Translations under genes and position numbers: made by a program | Notes under the pieces: generated by a model | The model's input: the letters and a program-made list of their open reading frames with translations, nothing else | What the model was told of the DNA's origin: nothing | The model's database searches: none | Origin: Pezizomycotina sp. ARF18 | Lineage: Eukaryota > Ascomycota | DNA: 22,740 bases | Direction: 5' to 3' | Assembly: GCA_002224055.1 (NCBI GenBank) | Contig: AZLU01000235.1 | Coordinates: 39,996 to 62,735, forward strand | Shown: in pieces, positions 9,150 through 20,608 of the stretch | Numbering within the stretch: position 1 is the stretch's first letter | Layout: the number at the start of each line of letters is the position of its first letter

Positions 9150-11376
9150 TTACTTCTTCAATAAATCAAGTATCAACGCTGAACCTTTATTTCCTCCTTC
9201 GGCTGCCTTCTTGACCTTTGACTTAATGGTCTTCTCCAAAAGTTGCTTCTGTAGGGCCTTCTTCTCGTCAGCTGGCATCAGGCCGGTTTCTAGAAGACCG
9301 ACTACGACGAAAGATCCACCGCCAGTAGCCCAGGAGACCAGATGGTCCTGTATCTTGGGCAGTAAACAGCATGGAAATTCAACGGTGTCTCGGAGACTAG
9401 ATTTTTAAGACTAGAGTTAGCTTCGATTTTTGTAAATAAAAGGTACAGTTCAAGGTTGGACATACCGGCGATACTTTTGGTTTTACTATTGTAAAAACAC
9501 CTTGGACGAGAGACTTGAGCATTCTGCAACCAGCCGCCGAAGAAGCAATGTGTTCGTCATGCTTTGGATCTCCTTCAGCGAGTTTAGCGACTGCCTCCGC
9601 AGCTTCTGTTTATCGCCTGCAACATAATAGATAATGTTAGAGCAAGAAAGAATATACGTAGTAAATTTTTCTTAGGTAAAAATTGGAGTTACTGCTTACC
9701 ATCTGCTGATAGCAGAACTTCTTGTATGTAATGACTACCGAAGCTATCCTTAGCGAGCACTTCAGCATTTTCAGCTAAAGCTTTTAGCAGCATTGGAGAC
9801 AGAGTTTTTCGTAGCTCGACCTGGCGTATCTCCGGAGCTTTCTTGCTGTTTAAAGAAGAAAACGAGGGGTTTAGCAAAAGACTTCGCCCCGAAGGGAATT
9901 GTGTTGTTAGGTTGAGCTCTTCCCTACCTTGTTTTTGATCTAATCTCATCCATCTCCTTAAGCAATAGTAGTTTCCCGGGCGGCACAAGCCTGGACTCTC
10001 TTCCGGCGAGCGGATACAGCAGCGGAATCCTAGCATACTTGTGTAACGCAGCATCCAAAATACCAGGTTCGATTTCCGGAAATACGCCCTTCGCGACCAT
10101 CACCGTATCGTCGATGACGTCGAATATTGTCAGAAGGACATGTATCCAAACTCGTCGCCGTACAAATCGGCAATCTTCTCCTTCAACGTTTTAACCAACT
10201 GCTTCCGGTCCTTCGCGGATCCCAGGCGATACATCTCATAACCACTTGTGAGCCATCGCGCGTGAACGCAATCAAGCCAATGTGCTCTTTCACAAGCTCG
10301 ATAAACTCGGTAATTTCGGAGGACTCCGGGTTGGCGTTGATGAGGTATTCTAGCATAGCGCGATGAAGTATGTTGAGGAACGTTGCATTTTTGGCGACAA
10401 CTTGCGATATCAGTTCGAAAAGACTTTTCATGATGACCTGCCGTTTCTCAGGAGTTTTCTTGAGCACCTCTTTGAGAGAACAGCTCGCTGATTCATCCTT
10501 GAAAAGGGCATACTCGACACCGTAGAATTCTCTCAGAAGAGCAGCCTTTCCTTTGGCGTCGCAAACTGGGTATAAGCATCCTCGATAACGAAACAGGCTT
10601 CCTTGTGCTTGACCAATTTGCGCACATTCCCGAAAAACTCGCTGATAATCATGCTCTTCGTCTCCGGAGTGCCATAGTGCATCAGCTTCACGACGAGGTA
10701 TTTTCCATAACTGCTTTGTGCTAATTCAACGAATCCACCCTTCAGCTCCTTCGCAATGTCCTGCTTCCGCTCGGCGTTTCCGTACTTTATGGCGGTCTGA
10801 ATAACTCGTGACGCATCGTGCTTGAAGACGAGTTCTTGCACACGGCCGGTGATCAGCCGGAACAGTTCCTCGGTTAGGGCCTTCCTTTCCTCTGCGGGTA
10901 CGTGAGATTTTCGCCGTAGTCTCTCCCAGATCTTCTTGCTACGGTGGAGAACTTCAGCATTGGGTTTGGCCTGTTTGCGCTCCAGGACTAGCTTCTTCTG
11001 CGCTGCGTGGGATTCCCCGACTTGTTGGAAGCTGGAGTAGAAAAGTCTTTTGTTAAATCAGAGCTTTTAGCATACAATTGAGACTAATTTCTTAGTAGCT
11101 TACAGTTCGATGATCATTTGACGTTGCCTTCTGATCAGATTGGTCCTCAGAAGCTCCATTGCTGAGACTCACGCCGCCATCGTACCCATTGTCGTCTTCG
11201 TCGCCAAAGTCGCTCGCATCTTCGTCGCCGCTATCTTCGACCAGGTTTTTCGGCTTGAGAGGCGGTTCGGATTTGCTCTTTTCGACGAAGATTTCGAGGA
11301 GGACATTTTGACCTTCTTCTCCTTGTGCGACTTGCTCTTCGCACCTTCGTCGTGTTTTCGTTTCGCAGAAAGCCAT
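9150..11376 (-). CDS. PUF6: Pumilio-homology protein PUF6 (PUM3-type)
   Basis: This is a nucleolar RNA-binding protein of the Puf6/PUM3 class. In yeast it acts in 60S ribosomal subunit maturation and ASH1 mRNA repression. Start ATG 11376 sits in a GCCATGG context and stop TAA is 9150-9152. Exons are 11376-11104, 11031-9928, 9841-9700, 9616-9466 and 9396-9150, totalling about 1.9 kb (roughly 640 aa, near family size). The N-terminus is Lys-rich (AKRKHDEGAKSKSHKEKKVK) then acidic (VEDSGDEDASDFGDEDDN). Puf repeats include ELVFKHDASRVIQTAIKYG, ELAQSSYGKYLVVKLMHYG, IGLIAFTRDGSQVVMRCIAW and LAKDSFGSHYIQEVLLSADG. The C-terminal CPL region reads DHLVSWATGGGSFVVVGLLE and ends GSALILDLLKK. Single-base frame breaks occur just after the start, near 11275 (SSSKK/SKSEPP), near 10215, near 9590 and near 9365. 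The exon 4-5 junction restores KTKSIAVSETPLNFH. Confidence 0.95.
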
Positions 11377-11449
11377 GGCTGAGGAAGAGTATTTGGCAAG
11401 GGTCAATAGGTTTTGTGGAAGAAATTTAGTTTCTTTTTGGTCCAATCTC

Positions 11450-11459
11450 GAAAAATTTT
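11450..11459 (-). promoter_or_regulatory. RRPE-like GAAAAATTTT upstream of PUF6
   Basis: The plus strand reads CTCGAAAAATTTTGG, matching the core of the RRPE (TGAAAAATTTT) of fungal ribosome-biogenesis genes. It lies 74 bp upstream of the PUF6 ATG, where such a site would be expected. No PAC motif (GATGAG) was found next to it. Confidence 0.4.
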
Positions 11460-12136
11460 GGCCGGGTTAAATTTGCTTTTTTTTTCGCACACATTTTTCC
11501 GCTATAATTTTGACTACGCCGTACAGCACGAAAGTTGCACTCACCATCCGCTCTCAGCTGCGCCGCAGGAGGCGGCAGAACGCTGCACGACATCTTACCT
11601 ACGGTTGAGCACATGTAGTAGTTTTGAATATTCGTCGAGTATATGATAATCTCGTTCTACCTGCGCGTTGATCGCATATATAAGGGTCAATTGGAGCTGT
11701 CGTCCTCAGAAGTGGCGGCAGCAGATATACTACCACTTGCCATCTTCGGTGTTACGTCCGTTGATAAGTGCAGTGATCTGAAGCTGTAGGTTGAAAGCAA
11801 GCCAAAATCTATACTTGTTTCAAGACTGCGATTGACGATGCTATGATCATTCTACTAGTTCTTCAAGATAATAAGGGCCTGGTAGTTGAGTTGAACAACC
11901 GGTCTTAACTAACCGAGCGGAATTGCGGAATAGTTGTATTATTGTGTTAGTCTTATAGACCCCCTAATCAAAATAAATTTTGCCGCTCCTGGCGTGTTGT
12001 TAAACTGTTATAACACGCACGCTCTACAGCGCAGAATGTATAGGAGTCTTCGAGACTATTCTTGTATTATTATTTCAGCTGTTTTTTTTTGCCTCAATTT
12101 ATTCGGTTACGAGGCCTCGTGACTAACAAGGGAGGG

Positions 12137-12166
12137 CGCGTCACACCTTCTCTCTCTACTCGCGTC
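12137..12166. promoter_or_regulatory. Paired CGCGTC (GACGCG) sites upstream of RAD51
   Basis: Two copies of CGCGTC lie at 12137-12142 and 12161-12166, 24 bp apart and about 400 bp upstream of the RAD51 ATG. The core CGCG matches fungal MBF-type G1/S sites, which control many DNA-repair genes in yeasts. Binding is inferred, not shown. Confidence 0.35.
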
Positions 12167-12274
12167 GTTCTAATTATTATTGATCTTCTCATTCCACTCC
12201 TACAATTGCTCCGCCACCAATATCCTTTTTCTCCGCCTCCCCTTTTCCCTTATACATTACATTAACAACAAATA

Positions 12275-12307
12275 ATGACTCAAGTTCAACTTCGTATGTC
12301 GAGTTGA
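12275..12307 (+). other. uORF1 in RAD51 leader
   Basis: An ATG frame of 10 codons (MTQVQLRMSS, stop TGA) lies in the probable RAD51 5' leader. It would be translated only if the transcript starts upstream of 12275, which I cannot tell. Confidence 0.35.
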
Positions 12308-12361
12308 GTAGTGGTTTCATTTCCCCTTGTTCTTCTCCTTCTCGTTCTCTTAAGCCGTTGA

Positions 12362-12652
12362 ATGTCATCGGAATTTGTAGTAGAAATCGTGCGTCAGTCC
12401 AGGCATTTAAGAGCAGAAGACCAGACCACGACCGAGATTGGCGATTCACAGGACGACAGCTCCCAGCAGTCTACACCGTCACCCTTACCTAACAACCAGT
12501 CGAGGCAACAGCAACAGCAACAGCAAGAGCAGCAGCAGCAGCAGCGCACAATTCCCAGCATAGAAACATGGCTGAAATCGCAGGAACGGGTGAGGAGCCT
12601 ACTCAGTTCGACGGCACTTTGCCAGGCGGACCTGGCGCTCCGACGCCATTGA
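12362..12652 (+). other. Q-rich uORF overlapping the RAD51 start, or frame-shifted N-terminus
   Basis: ATG 12362 opens a 96-codon frame with a Q-rich run encoded by CAA/CAG repeats (12505-12545). It ends at TGA 12650-12652, overlapping the first 85 nt of RAD51 in a different frame. Two readings fit: a repressive overlapping uORF, or a genuine Q-rich N-terminal extension of RAD51 separated from it by one indel. Pezizomycotina RAD51 proteins usually start shortly before the PGAPTPL motif, which favours ATG 12568 as the main start. Confidence 0.4.
12505..12545 (+). repeat. CAA/CAG trinucleotide repeat
   Basis: Interrupted CAACAG and CAG units with one GAG interruption. They read as poly-Gln in frame 2 and lie immediately upstream of the RAD51 ATG. 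Confidence 0.8.
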
Positions 12653-13927
12653 ACCAGCTTGAGGTAAACTCTCGGTATTAGCTAAACTCGGCCGAGATTT
12701 GCTGAAGTTTAGCTAACCGCTCGCGCGCATTAGGGTAATGGAATACACGCGAGAGATATTAAAGCGATAATCGAGGCAGGGTACCATACGGTCGAGTCGG
12801 TTGCTTACGTACGTTCAATACTGTTCACGAAAGACAAGGAAAAATAAATAGGACCGCAGTATCATTGCTGACACGACTATTACCTCTTGTTCCAGTTCCA
12901 AGCGCCAGCTTCTCACTATTAAAGGAATCTCCGAGGCAAAGGCAGACAAGATTATAGCTGAAGGTAATGATGTGCTTGGACGTCATAATTTAGTTGAATT
13001 AATCATTTACTGAGAGGTATTGCTTTTTTTCTTTAGCTTCGAAATTAGTTCCAATGGGGTTCACGACCGCCACGGAGATGCACCAGCGAAGAAGCGAGCT
13101 GATATCCATAACGACCGGATCCAAACAGCTAGACACACTGCTAGCTGGGGGCATCGAGACCGGCTCGATTACCGAAATATTCGGAGAATTCAGGACCGGG
13201 AAAAGTCAGATTTGCCACACGCTCGCCGTCACCTGCCAGCTGCCGTTCGACATGGGCGGCGGCGAAGGGAAGTGCCTGTACATCGACACCGAGGGTACCT
13301 TCCGCCCCGTCCGCCTGCTTGCCGTTGCCCAGCGCTACGGCATGAACGGCGAAGAGGTCCTGGACAACGTCGCCTACGCCCGCGCTTACAACTCCGACAC
13401 CAGCTCCAGCTGCTGAATCAGGCCGCGTCCATGATGACGGAGACCCGGTTCTCGCTGCTGGTGGTGGACAGCGCCACGTCGCTGTACAGGACGGACTTTG
13501 CGGGTCGCGGTGACCTGTCGGCGAGGCAGATGCACCTCGCCAGGTTCATGAGGCAGCTCCAGAGGCTCGCGGACGAGTTCGGCATCGCGGTCGTCATCAC
13601 GAACCAGGTCGTCGCGCAGGTGGACGGCAGCGCCGCCATGTTCAATCCGGATCCCAAGAAGCCATCGGTGGAATATCATCGCTCACGCGTCGACCACCAG
13701 GCTATCGCTCAAAAAGGGACGCGGCGAGACCCGTATCTGTAAAATTTACGATTCGCCGTGTCTTCCGGAAGCGGATTGTCTTTTCGCGATCAATGGTATT
13801 GTCCTATTCCCTTCTCTCCTTTGAATCTATTTTTTTACTCGGTATACGGGTCTGTGGCTAACATATTTCACGTTTTGCAGAGGACGGTATCGGCGATCCA
13901 TCTCCGAAAGATCTAGAGAAGGAGTAG
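12568..13927 (+). CDS. RAD51: RAD51 recombinase
   Basis: This is the eukaryotic RecA-family strand-exchange ATPase of homologous recombination in the nucleus. Exons are 12568-12663, 12734-12808, 12896-12963, 13037-13795 and 13881-13927 (stop TAG 13925-13927). The protein starts [16 protein letters not shown] and continues with [11 protein letters not shown]. The N-terminal helix-hairpin-helix region contains [20 protein letters not shown] and [13 protein letters not shown]. The core has [16 protein letters not shown], Walker [10 protein letters not shown] (13184-13210), [15 protein letters not shown], Walker [18 protein letters not shown], loop-1 motif [24 protein letters not shown], and the ending [13 protein letters not shown]. 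Frame breaks occur at short homopolymers near 12898 (CCAA for CCAAA), 13396 (GACAC for GACCAC), 13664 (CCAT for CCAAT) and 13674 (GGAAT for GGAAAT). With these allowed for, all catalytic motifs are intact. Expected length is about 340 aa, normal for the family. Confidence 0.97.
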
Positions 13928-14974
13928 TAATCGGGCCTATGTCTTTCAAATAATAATAATAATGGTGGCATGACCTAAGATTTAATCATTTCGAGAGCTT
14001 TGGAATCAATCGAGTTTCGCTTGCCCTTTATTAAAATTATATTATTCATCTAAACATATGTTTTTTATCCATCGCGGCAGCTCCTTGCTGATGCATCTTA
14101 TACAGCTCAGCTTGCTCTGTGATTCCGCAATTCCCAATTAATTTAATCTTCCTCTTTGTTATTGTTATTTTTTTTTCTTCAGGTTCATTTTGCTGCATTT
14201 TATACCTTGGTCAGCATGGCATAACGAAGCTATCGTTAATAAGCAGAGCACCACGGGGGGATTCTTTCGTGTATAACCTAGTCAGTTTTCTTCAGCTCAT
14301 TAGGAGTTTTAGCGAATATCTACATAAACGTCTTTCAAACTTTCCTTGCAGAGACACTGAAACAACATGATGATCATGATATCAATTACCATGTATTAAA
14401 ATTCAAAGCTTCCAATGATCTCGTTATCTCGACCCGGCATCATCATGTTCTTTCCTTTAAATGACTTGTATTCTTTTTTACGTACATGTTCAGGAATCCA
14501 ACAGGAAGAAAGATATACTATGAACATAAACACCGACGCTTGTTACAGGATTTTGGTTCTCTGTATAATATTAATGCAATTAATTTCCAAAGTGCTGACT
14601 TCCTTCTTTCGTACACGTTTATTGACATCCCTTATTATCCAGGATCTTTCTAAATGCAAGCCTTCCCTTACATCTACTACCACGTTTCACCTACAGTGTA
14701 GCCATTGGACTACCCTAATAAAAAGAAAATTGCAAAACGCTAATGCAACCGTACATGAAAAATAATTAAAGTATGAAAATATATATAAAACAAGCTAAGA
14801 ATACTTTTAACGAATGAGTACAGGAATATAACTCCTTTTTAGTTCAAAAAAGAAAAAAAGGAAAAAAAAAAAAAAAAAAAAAAAACAAGGGACAATGTGA
14901 ACAATGGAAGAAACGAGCGAGAAAGAAGGGAGGGAAGAGATGTAGTACAGCTATAAAAGAACGAAGAAGTAATT
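13928..14974. other. Convergent RAD51/DNA2 3' region
   Basis: AT-rich non-coding DNA between the two convergent stop codons. It contains (TAA) units at about 13950, an A24 run (14862-14885) and several AATAAA-like signals. No gene was recognised; the open frames present are not protein-like. Confidence 0.65.
14862..14885. repeat. A24 mononucleotide run
   Basis: Uninterrupted A run in the convergent 3' region, preceded by the A-rich sequence AAAAAAGAAAAAAAGG. Confidence 0.85.
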
Positions 14975-17900
14975 TTAAGAGCACTCATTAACAATATTGC
15001 GTAAAATCGGCCTAGAAGCGAGTATCGCTTGTTTGCTCACAGTGCCAGTTTTAGACGGGACCTTTGTGACTTTATTCCTCGTCCTTGATTTTCCTTTAGG
15101 ACCCTCGTCTGGACCATCTTCTTCAGAGGCTTGACCGGTTCTTTCTTCGGGGATCCCATGCTGCTGCTGTCTGTTCTGCCTGTCGGACTTACGGGACATT
15201 GTGGAGAAGGTTGCGCCTTTCTTGAGTTCGTAAACCCAATTCCTCTCCTCCATCAGGTCAACGAATCGGCCAAGCAGGGGGTTCGTTTCAACGTGGACTT
15301 CGAACCGAGAATGATCAGTTTGGTCCTAGCCCTCGTAAAGGCGACGTTGATTCTCCTCCAGTCGGTCAGCAGGTCGCCAACTTTTCCTTGGTCGTTGGAC
15401 CTGACAAGAGAGATGATAATGCACTCTTTGTCTCGGCCTTGAAACTTGTCCGCAGTATGCATTCGACGGGGGGTCGCCCGTGGAATAGATTCTGAATTGC
15501 TGCCAGTTGAGATCTGTAGATGGAGATGACACCGATTTCCGAAGCTGGAACTCCGCAGTGAAGGAACCCCTCGACAAGCTGGAAGGTCAAATTCGCCTCA
15601 ACGGGGTTATAAGTCCGATCACCCTTGCGCTCCTCCAGTGCGGGGAGCGCATCCGTGTTGACAAAGGTGGCCTTGACGTTTTTTTTGCATGAGGTCCTTC
15701 ATCCAGCACTTGACCGTAATACACAAATAGACATTGGATCCTGCGTCGAAGGTGGCGCATGAAACCTTTCCAGAGCGTCAACATTTGGCACCTTTAGACT
15801 TGCTTTGGCAACCGCTTTCGTTCCGCACCTCAACCGCCATCGTAAATGAGAGTATTGGAGAGCGTCATGATATCCTCGCACATGCGGTACTGGTGCTCCA
15901 AGCTAACAACGGCATCGAGATGAGCATCCGAGAGAGCTTAAACAGACTGACATCCAGGCCGCCAGCCTTAGCCTCTGGATTTCTCACCAGCGGCGGAAGC
16001 TGGTAATGATCGCCGACTAGCACAAATGATTTTGCCATCCTCAAGGGTCCGAGGCATACAGGTAAGGTTATCTGCGATGCTTCATCGACGATGCAGTAGT
16101 CGAAATCCTCTCTGAAAATATTTGATGCTTGATACTGAGGCACGTAGTCGCCACTACTCTCGGCTGGAAAAGTGACTCGCGAATTTCCTCAAAGGTGTCC
16201 ATGTGTACGTCTGAGAGAGCAGCGAAGGACTTTACATCTGGATGAATCTTCGATGCGACTCCAAGACGTAGAGTTGGGATCTTGTCGTCCTTGATTTGAG
16301 AAGGATGTTGTCTACCGCAGTATGAGTATAAGACGTGAGAAGCACGCTTTTACTTGCTTCACAAGTGACCTAATGATGTGGGCGATAGTAGTGGTTTTTT
16401 CCCTGTTCCCGGCATTCCCAATACAAGGGCGTAGTCGTTCGCTTTTGAAAAAAAAGAATAAGGGAGTTAGCACATGATCGTATGATTTGATAATAATTGA
16501 ATTACTTACGCTCATGACTCTCAATCGCCCTCTTTTGATCGAGGTTAATAGCCCCTTGGCTTTCCGACGGCATACTGAACGCGGTAGGCTCGTATTTGAA
16601 AGATGGAGCTTCAAGATCAATGATAAGTCGCCTCAGCTTTTCTCCTGTACATCTTCATAAGCTCCACCAGATTATTCCGAACCAGTGCAAGCCCAGCGCT
16701 GAACTCATCCTTGTATACGATAATAGACAGGAGCCTGGTTAGGCTGGATCGGCGTTGATCTGTCGCTTGCTCAAGAACTTCCATAATACCGGTAAAGACT
16801 GATTGTTCTCTGGATTAAAGCTTCCTTCTTGGACCTAATATTGTGAAGACGTCGATCACAGCGACGGCGATGATAGCTTTGTGATGGCTGTAACATATCC
16901 TTGAAAGAGAAAATGTCCGGTTTCGTCGGAAACAACGATAGGCTCTCCTACATGAATTTGTGATTCAAGAAAGAAAACGATGGGGATGCCTCTTGTTTGA
17001 CGAATTGGTAGGCGTAACGGTTTATCTTGCTGGCCGACAGTGCTCCTACCGAGTTCGAGTCTGGTAATATAACAAGATTGGAGAAACATCTATATATAAT
17101 ATCCCTTGATGAGTACTCAGAACTTTAATACGGATTTAAGACGGGCCGTGATTTGCACTTGACATACCTTCCAACGCCTTCCCTCAGGACCTTGCATGAT
17201 CCAAAGTTCCTTCCTGAAAGTGTCCGAGTCTTTTTCTTCCTTGGTCAGAAGTCTGTCCATTTAGAGAAAAGGCTGCATGATTTTGCAGAAAGTGCGCAGT
17301 CTTCTTGTCGAAATGTCGCCCACGCACTAGTCTCGGTGGTACCATCTTCAAAAGCCTTATATAAAAATTCGAATTAGTATGTGTTATTCTTTCACACGAA
17401 AACAATAGATAGCGAAATACCTTGTGATAAATGAAGCAGGAATCCTTTGCGTAACAGCGCTTGCACTTGTGTTTATCTTGCTGCATAGGCGGCAGGCTAT
17501 CTTTGTCGTTCACATAGCAAGCAAGAGCATTCCTTCCGATGATCATATCTCGAAGCTCGTCTCGGAGCGCAGGTATCTTTATGACTTCAGAAGTTTCCAA
17601 GTAGTACAAAATACTACAAAAAAGTTTTTATATCTACGGGCGTGTTAGACCGATAAGGAAAACATACAAAGAACCTATATTTGAGAACTAACCATAACGT
17701 CGGACAACAACAAGGTGTACATCATCGTTTGCGCACGATGCGACGTCATCTTAGTGTTTCTTCCTGTTTTAAGTTCCAGCGGCGCCGTCCAGGTATTTTT
17801 CCGTTTCGATCTCAACTTGGACTCTAGGTAACGTCGATGTTGCCTTTCAAGCATACTTAGGCGACCAGATATGCTCCCAACGTCAAACTTTTTTGATGCA

Positions 17901-20426
17901 CATATTCGCATTTCGCTTCTATGGCCGGTAGCTACGGCGTCTGGCTGAGGTCTGGCGGAGACGAACGTGTTCGCCCATTCCGTGAGCATCGGTATCTAGT
18001 CTTACATGGGAATATACCTGTTTTCGATCGAAACGTAACGCAAAGAAATCTTGAACATGTTCAAGACTATGCCGCTGGATTTCGGTATTCATAGCAGAGC
18101 AGAAAAGTCATTCGCGATAAGGAGCATTGCAAAAGCTCATGAAGGATGTTTCCGTACAGACTGGCTTCCGTGAGTCGTTTGCCGATTTGACCCTCTCTTG
18201 AAGTGCCGCTTTACGCAAGCAGTCAAAAGAATCCGCGACGCTGGTGCTTGAAATCAACATATCTGGATGCAGTATCAAGAAATTCTCCGTATTATTGATG
18301 ACACAAGATCTCTTGGAACCAAAGTTCCCGATTATGTTTACGAATGTCTCAGCAGCGACTGTTGTGTTAGTCCACGCTGCCTTAAGAATACGTATATTCA
18401 GACCTGTTTTAATCAATATTTGACTTCAAGACCTAAAAGTAGCACTGATTAGAGCTGAAAAAAAGGAAAAGAAAGTAGCAAAAAAACCTGGCCTTTGCGA
18501 GCTTAGATACATAACTAGGAACTAACCTTTTGAGGATCGTACCGGCCCGCCTTAGCTTCGTATTCAGCGTCTGTGACACTGACGACCGTCAATCGTTGTA
18601 TACGATCACCGCTCATATCTGACTTCCACCGTCAGCTCTGCAGATGGAAAGCTGCTTTTACTTAGCCTCACCCACCAGTCCCCTTTTAGAAAGTTCCTGC
18701 TCAGCAAGTCCCATTCATCTACATCAATGTCGCCGTAATCATCTGACAGAGGATCCTGATGAATCGTTGGTAATCGGTGATGGTATTGTGCATTTCCAGC
18801 GGCAGCATGAGGTTGTACAGAATGACTGGAGAGGTGCAGGTTGCGGTTGCGCTGCTGCTGCTGGGTGGATATGTAGTTTGAATATCGGAGGTCAATATCG
18901 CGCTATAGATCGAGTCGTCGCCATCATCATACTCGTTGCTACTTGGGATTCTTTCGGCACAGTATTTGCTGAAATCGCCCTGGTCGTCCGCAGAGCACCC
19001 TCTACTGCTCCTCTGCTTCACATACTGAGTGCTGTGTCCTTGTGAAATTATCGACCGCAGTCATAGCGATTTCTCAACCTCTTCCATGTGTAATCAAAGT
19101 CGCCAAATTCGTCCGAGTCTGAACTTTCTGCATCGTTTTCCTGACTACAGCTGGTACTTCGACGGGTACTTCGGGCTGATGAGGCGGAGAGGAGGCGATC
19201 TTACGTCCATAGCGTCATCTGCATCTATACGGTGGGCTGAAGGTTCATCACTCGCATCGCTCGGTCGCTCGGGTCGCTTGGGGTAGCATTTGGCCTGGTT
19301 ATGCCTTTCTGGATCTGTTCAACGAGAACACTAAGGCGAGACGTTCGGGGGCTCTTTGGTCCGGATTTCAAATTCAGCTGTCGTTGTAGCGGGGGTTTAC
19401 CAGCCCCCGTTGAATTCATCGTCACCTTGCGCTTCTTATTTGGCCAATTCTACACGCAGCTGTAAGAACGTGAGAGCCACGGCGATTCGTTGGGTGGTCG
19501 AGGTGAAATGCTATTCAGAATATTCGAGAGAGGAGCAAGTGGTGCCATAAAAGGAGGGCGAGTGCCTGTTGAGGCGAATAACGGTTCCACAAGTCCATTG
19601 CAGGATCTGCATTGGCGTGCGCATAGAGCTCTGAGTTTGTGAGATCGAAAACGGTCTGCTCTAACCCTTTGTCTTGCTTTTTAGGCGTACATATCGGCGA
19701 AGAGCTCGCTGCTCTCTTCTCTTTCCGCTTTGGCCTTGCCCTCTACCCTCGCCCTGCTTCCGCTTAGGGGCTCTGGCAGGAGATATCTGCACATGACCTC
19801 TCATCAGGCGAAGTGTTGTTGTCGTCGCAAAACAAGTCCTTTACGCAGAACATTTTTGTCCGAGGTTGGTATTAGATCTGCAAGGGGGATTGAGGAGCTG
19901 GTGTTGCAGGGAAGTCGGCAAAGTCGTCCTGGATGCAGCGTCGTTGTAACTAACAGTCCTTCTTGCAGCCGTCTTGCTCAACTTTTGTAGAATTAGGTGC
20001 TTTTTGTCGATGAGTCTTTGGGCTTTAGGGTTCATCATTCGCTTTCGTTTGCTTCGAGGTGCTGGCAGAGGCGCGGGCACCGGAGGTTGGGGTCGAATGT
20101 CGCGAGAGAGGGGAATTCGGAGCAGATTTCTGCTTCTTGAACTCGAAAGCTTTGAGTTTGTCTTGGTATTGGATGAAATAGGACCCGACATGGCTTTCTC
20201 ATTAGCACCGGCAAGAGTTGTAGACTGAGCTTGTCTTTGCGGATTGGGGGCGTTGCCCGTGAATTGTTCCTCCAGGACTGGTTCTGCCGTAACCTTCTGT
20301 TACGATCATGGAGAAGATCAAATTAGTACTCCAAGTATACGAAACAAAAATAGAGAGAAAAAAAAAAGAAAGAAAGAAAGAAAGAAAAAACAAGCACAGG
20401 CAGGGGAAATTACTTTCCAGATCCAT
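14975..20426 (-). CDS. DNA2: DNA2 ATP-dependent nuclease-helicase
   Basis: DNA2 cleaves flaps during Okazaki-fragment processing and performs long-range 5' resection at breaks. N-terminal part (about 18720-20426): poorly conserved, acidic and Ser-rich. Nuclease domain (about 17200-18420): [20 protein letters not shown], the LHELLQ histidine motif (near 18140), GNIDVT (catalytic Asp, near 17835), [18 protein letters not shown], and the Fe-S cysteines DC...[11 protein letters not shown]. Then [20 protein letters not shown]. Helicase domain (14975-16620): GMPGTGK P-loop (near 16410), [92 protein letters not shown] and [16 protein letters not shown]. It ends [16 protein letters not shown] (TAA 14975-14977). 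At least several introns are visible, for example near 16440-16505 and 17060-17160. Many 1-2 nt frame breaks occur. The start is uncertain: ATG 20426 (MDLE, then a GTAATT donor joining near 20300) or ATG 20191 ([10 protein letters not shown]). Confidence 0.95.
20358..20390. repeat. (GAAA)n microsatellite
   Basis: About five tandem AAAG/GAAA units flanked by A runs. They lie in the probable first intron, or the leader, of DNA2. Confidence 0.8.
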
Positions 20427-20588
20427 TTTCAGAGTTGACTCTCTTGTCGCCGATACATAATGGTTGTTTATCGTGAAGAATGCCGTAGGGCGAGTAGGGA
20501 GAGCAACAATAATAATTAACAACAATAACAAAAAACCAAGGTTATAGAGAGTCGTCGATATCGTTGTCTAGTTCACGGCCATCGATTG

Positions 20589-20608
20589 TATATATATATA
20601 TATATATA
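20589..20608. repeat. (TA)10 dinucleotide repeat
   Basis: Ten perfect TA units in the DNA2 upstream region. Confidence 0.9.

Larger units (their letters stand above)
11377..12567. other. Divergent PUF6/RAD51 promoter and leader region
   Basis: This 1.19 kb separates two divergently transcribed genes. Near PUF6 it holds an RRPE-like site. Towards RAD51 it holds two CGCGTC sites, a CT-rich stretch (about 12145-12245) typical of fungal core promoters, a 10-codon uORF (12275-12307) and a second, long uORF that runs into RAD51. No further gene was recognised. Confidence 0.65.

Noticed and set aside
13386-13679. Open frames antisense to RAD51
   Set aside because: The GC-rich conserved RAD51 exon leaves the opposite strand open; the protein signal is fully on the plus strand.
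19730-20191. A separate gene upstream of DNA2
   Set aside because: The Ser/Pro/Lys-rich and acidic segments are continuous with the DNA2 N-terminus on the same strand and typical of its poorly conserved N-terminal part.
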